A stretch of 15,327 nt of DNA from Nitrospirota bacterium (GTDB taxonomy: Bacteria > NPL-UPA2 > JAGMAN01): assembly GCA_030605915.1 (NCBI GenBank), contig JAUWHM010000106.1:1-15327 (forward strand), given 5' to 3'. The notes beneath the pieces were generated by a model. That model had not been told where the DNA came from and did no database searches. It worked only from the letters and a program-made list of their open reading frames with translations. How positions within the stretch are numbered: the first letter of the stretch is position 1; each line of letters begins with the position of its first letter. The translations under genes were made by a program, and so were the position numbers. Below are positions 14,179-15,327 of this stretch, in pieces.

Positions 14179-15327
14179 ATGATGAGCGAAGTGACGAATT
14201 TTCTTGGCTTAGATGTGGGAACACAGGGAGTAAGGGCAATTGTCTCTGATGAGGAAGGGGAAATAATTGCTCAGAGCTGCCGGCCAATAGCTTCCCATTC
14301 CGGCAAGAAGTTACCACAGGGATGGGCTGAGCAGGACCCCCTTTCCTGGTGGGAAGGAGTCTCCCTGGCCTTAAAGGAAGTGCTTGCTTCCTTAAAGGAG
14401 AAGGGAATCCCCTCCCAGGAGATAAGAGCTATCTCGGTCACCTCCACCTCGGGTACAATCCTCCCTCTGGGAGAGGCGGATGAACCATTGAGGGAAGCAA
14501 TAATGTATAACGATAGCCGGGCAGTGGAGGAGGCCAGGTTCGCTAATGAAGCTGGAGAGAACTTAACAGCCAAGTTAGGCTACCAATTTAAACCCTCATT
14601 TGCCCTATCAAAAATTCTTTGGATAAAAAAGCATGAGCCTAAAATCTATAACCGGACAAAAAGATTCGTCCATGCCACTGATTTTATTGTCGGAAAGCTG
14701 ACCGGAGACTACTCTACCACCGACACCTCCAATGCCTTGAAGACTGGCTATGACTTAATTGATAAAAGGTGGCCAAGATTTATCTCCCGTGACCTTGAGA
14801 TTCCTCATGAGCTATTTCCAGAGGTTGTTCCTCCGGGAACCCACATTGGCTCCATCTCCCCAGAGTGTGTCAGAGAGACGGGTCTTTCCCTGAAGACAGC
14901 CGTTGTGGCTGGAATGACTGATGGGACAGCCTCCCTAATTTCAACCGGTGCCGCCTCGCCAGGAGAATGGGCAAGCACAGTAGGGACCACTTTAGTGGTG
15001 AAAGGCATCTCAGAGAAGCTGATAAAGGATAAGGAGGGCAGAGTCTATTGCCATCTCCATCCAGACGGATTCTGGCTTCCGGGAGGAGCCAGTTCAGTAG
15101 GTGGAGAATGTCTGAAGGATAGGTTTGGAAACGAGAACCTGACTGAACTGGATAGACATGTCATGGACAGAGTGCCTACTCATCTGATTATCTATCCCCT
15201 GGTCCGAACAGGAGAGAGATTTCCCTTCGTCAATCCCGAGGCAGAAGGTTTCATCATTGGTAGAGCCAGGGATAAATATGAACTTTATGCGGGTTACTTA
15301 GAGGGAGTGGGATTGGTGGAAAGATGG
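14179..15327 (+). CDS. FGGY-family carbohydrate kinase, 3' end outside window
   Basis: The frame is open from ATG 14179 to the window edge (383 codons); full FGGY kinases have about 420-510. GGAG lies 6 nt before this ATG. A second ATG follows at once, and an upstream ATG at 14149 lacks a good site. The first ATP/phosphate loop is LGLDVGTQGVRAIVSDEEG (9-27). GWAEQDPLSWWEGV and VTSTSGTILPL, MYNDSRA, FVHATDFIVGKLTGDYSTTDTSNALKTGYD, the catalytic Asp in AGMTDGTASLI and VGTTLVVKG follow in family order. These enzymes phosphorylate sugars or polyols such as xylulose or ribulose. The text feels closest to the SePSK/AtXK1-like ribulokinase group, but that sub-assignment is weak. Confidence 0.88.
   Translation, partial: MMSEVTNFLGLDVGTQGVRAIVSDEEGEIIAQSCRPIASHSGKKLPQGWAEQDPLSWWEGVSLALKEVLASLKEKGIPSQEIRAISVTSTSGTILPLGEADEPLREAIMYNDSRAVEEARFANEAGENLTAKLGYQFKPSFALSKILWIKKHEPKIYNRTKRFVHATDFIVGKLTGDYSTTDTSNALKTGYDLIDKRWPRFISRDLEIPHELFPEVVPPGTHIGSISPECVRETGLSLKTAVVAGMTDGTASLISTGAASPGEWASTVGTTLVVKGISEKLIKDKEGRVYCHLHPDGFWLPGGASSVGGECLKDRFGNENLTELDRHVMDRVPTHLIIYPLVRTGERFPFVNPEAEGFIIGRARDKYELYAGYLEGVGLVERW

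Noticed and set aside
14037..14249. 70-codon frame overlapping the start of the FGGY kinase
   Set aside because: Out of frame with the well-supported kinase, with no recognisable content.

Overview
The window reads as chromosomal DNA of an uncultivated, probably anaerobic bacterium. The proteins look like those of candidate-phylum genomes such as Omnitrophota or Aerophobota, but I cannot place the organism firmly from sequence alone. Support for an anaerobic lifestyle is the two-subunit iron-sulfur fumarase and the UPF0175/DUF3368 toxin-antitoxin pair. Genes are tightly packed, with several overlaps and a few alternative start codons.

Layout. (1) 1-1392, minus: 5' part of a secreted MuiA-like (DUF4140/DUF4139) protein, with its promoter near 1488-1516. 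(2) 1706-6303, plus: a dense run of smpB, tmRNA (ssrA), an AMIN/amidase_3 cell-wall amidase, glutamate racemase (murI), QueD, and the fumarase alpha and beta subunits. SmpB and tmRNA rescue stalled ribosomes. The amidase and MurI act in peptidoglycan turnover and precursor supply. QueD makes a queuosine precursor. (3) 6299-8124: an AT-richer block carrying a D-lactate dehydrogenase/GlcD-type flavoprotein gene preceded by the 3' remnant of a LarA-like (lactate racemase family) gene. It is bracketed by two 40-bp copies of the end of uvrA that differ at three positions, all synonymous. (4) 8093-10582, minus: uvrA, intact in frame but missing about 110 residues that correspond to the UvrA insertion domain, and with an altered ABC signature in the first ATPase half. 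(5) 10728-11639, minus: rnz (tRNA 3' processing), with a strong promoter. (6) 11916-12691, plus: a UPF0175 antitoxin and DUF3368 PIN toxin pair with its own strong promoter, divergent from rnz. (7) 12877-13909, minus: a YtrA-type GntR regulator followed by an ABC-2-like membrane protein with no ATPase gene beside it. A perfect 20-bp palindrome sits next to the promoter -10. (8) 14179-15327, plus: 5' part of an FGGY sugar kinase.

Most of the window is housekeeping. The parts most worth a second look are the uvrA-tail duplication around the lactate genes, the shortened UvrA, the tmRNA whose predicted tag ends in Ala-Tyr-Ala-Ser instead of Leu-Ala-Ala, and the regulator/permease pair with its operator. 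I found no CRISPR array, no complete insertion sequence, no rRNA and no ordinary tRNA.
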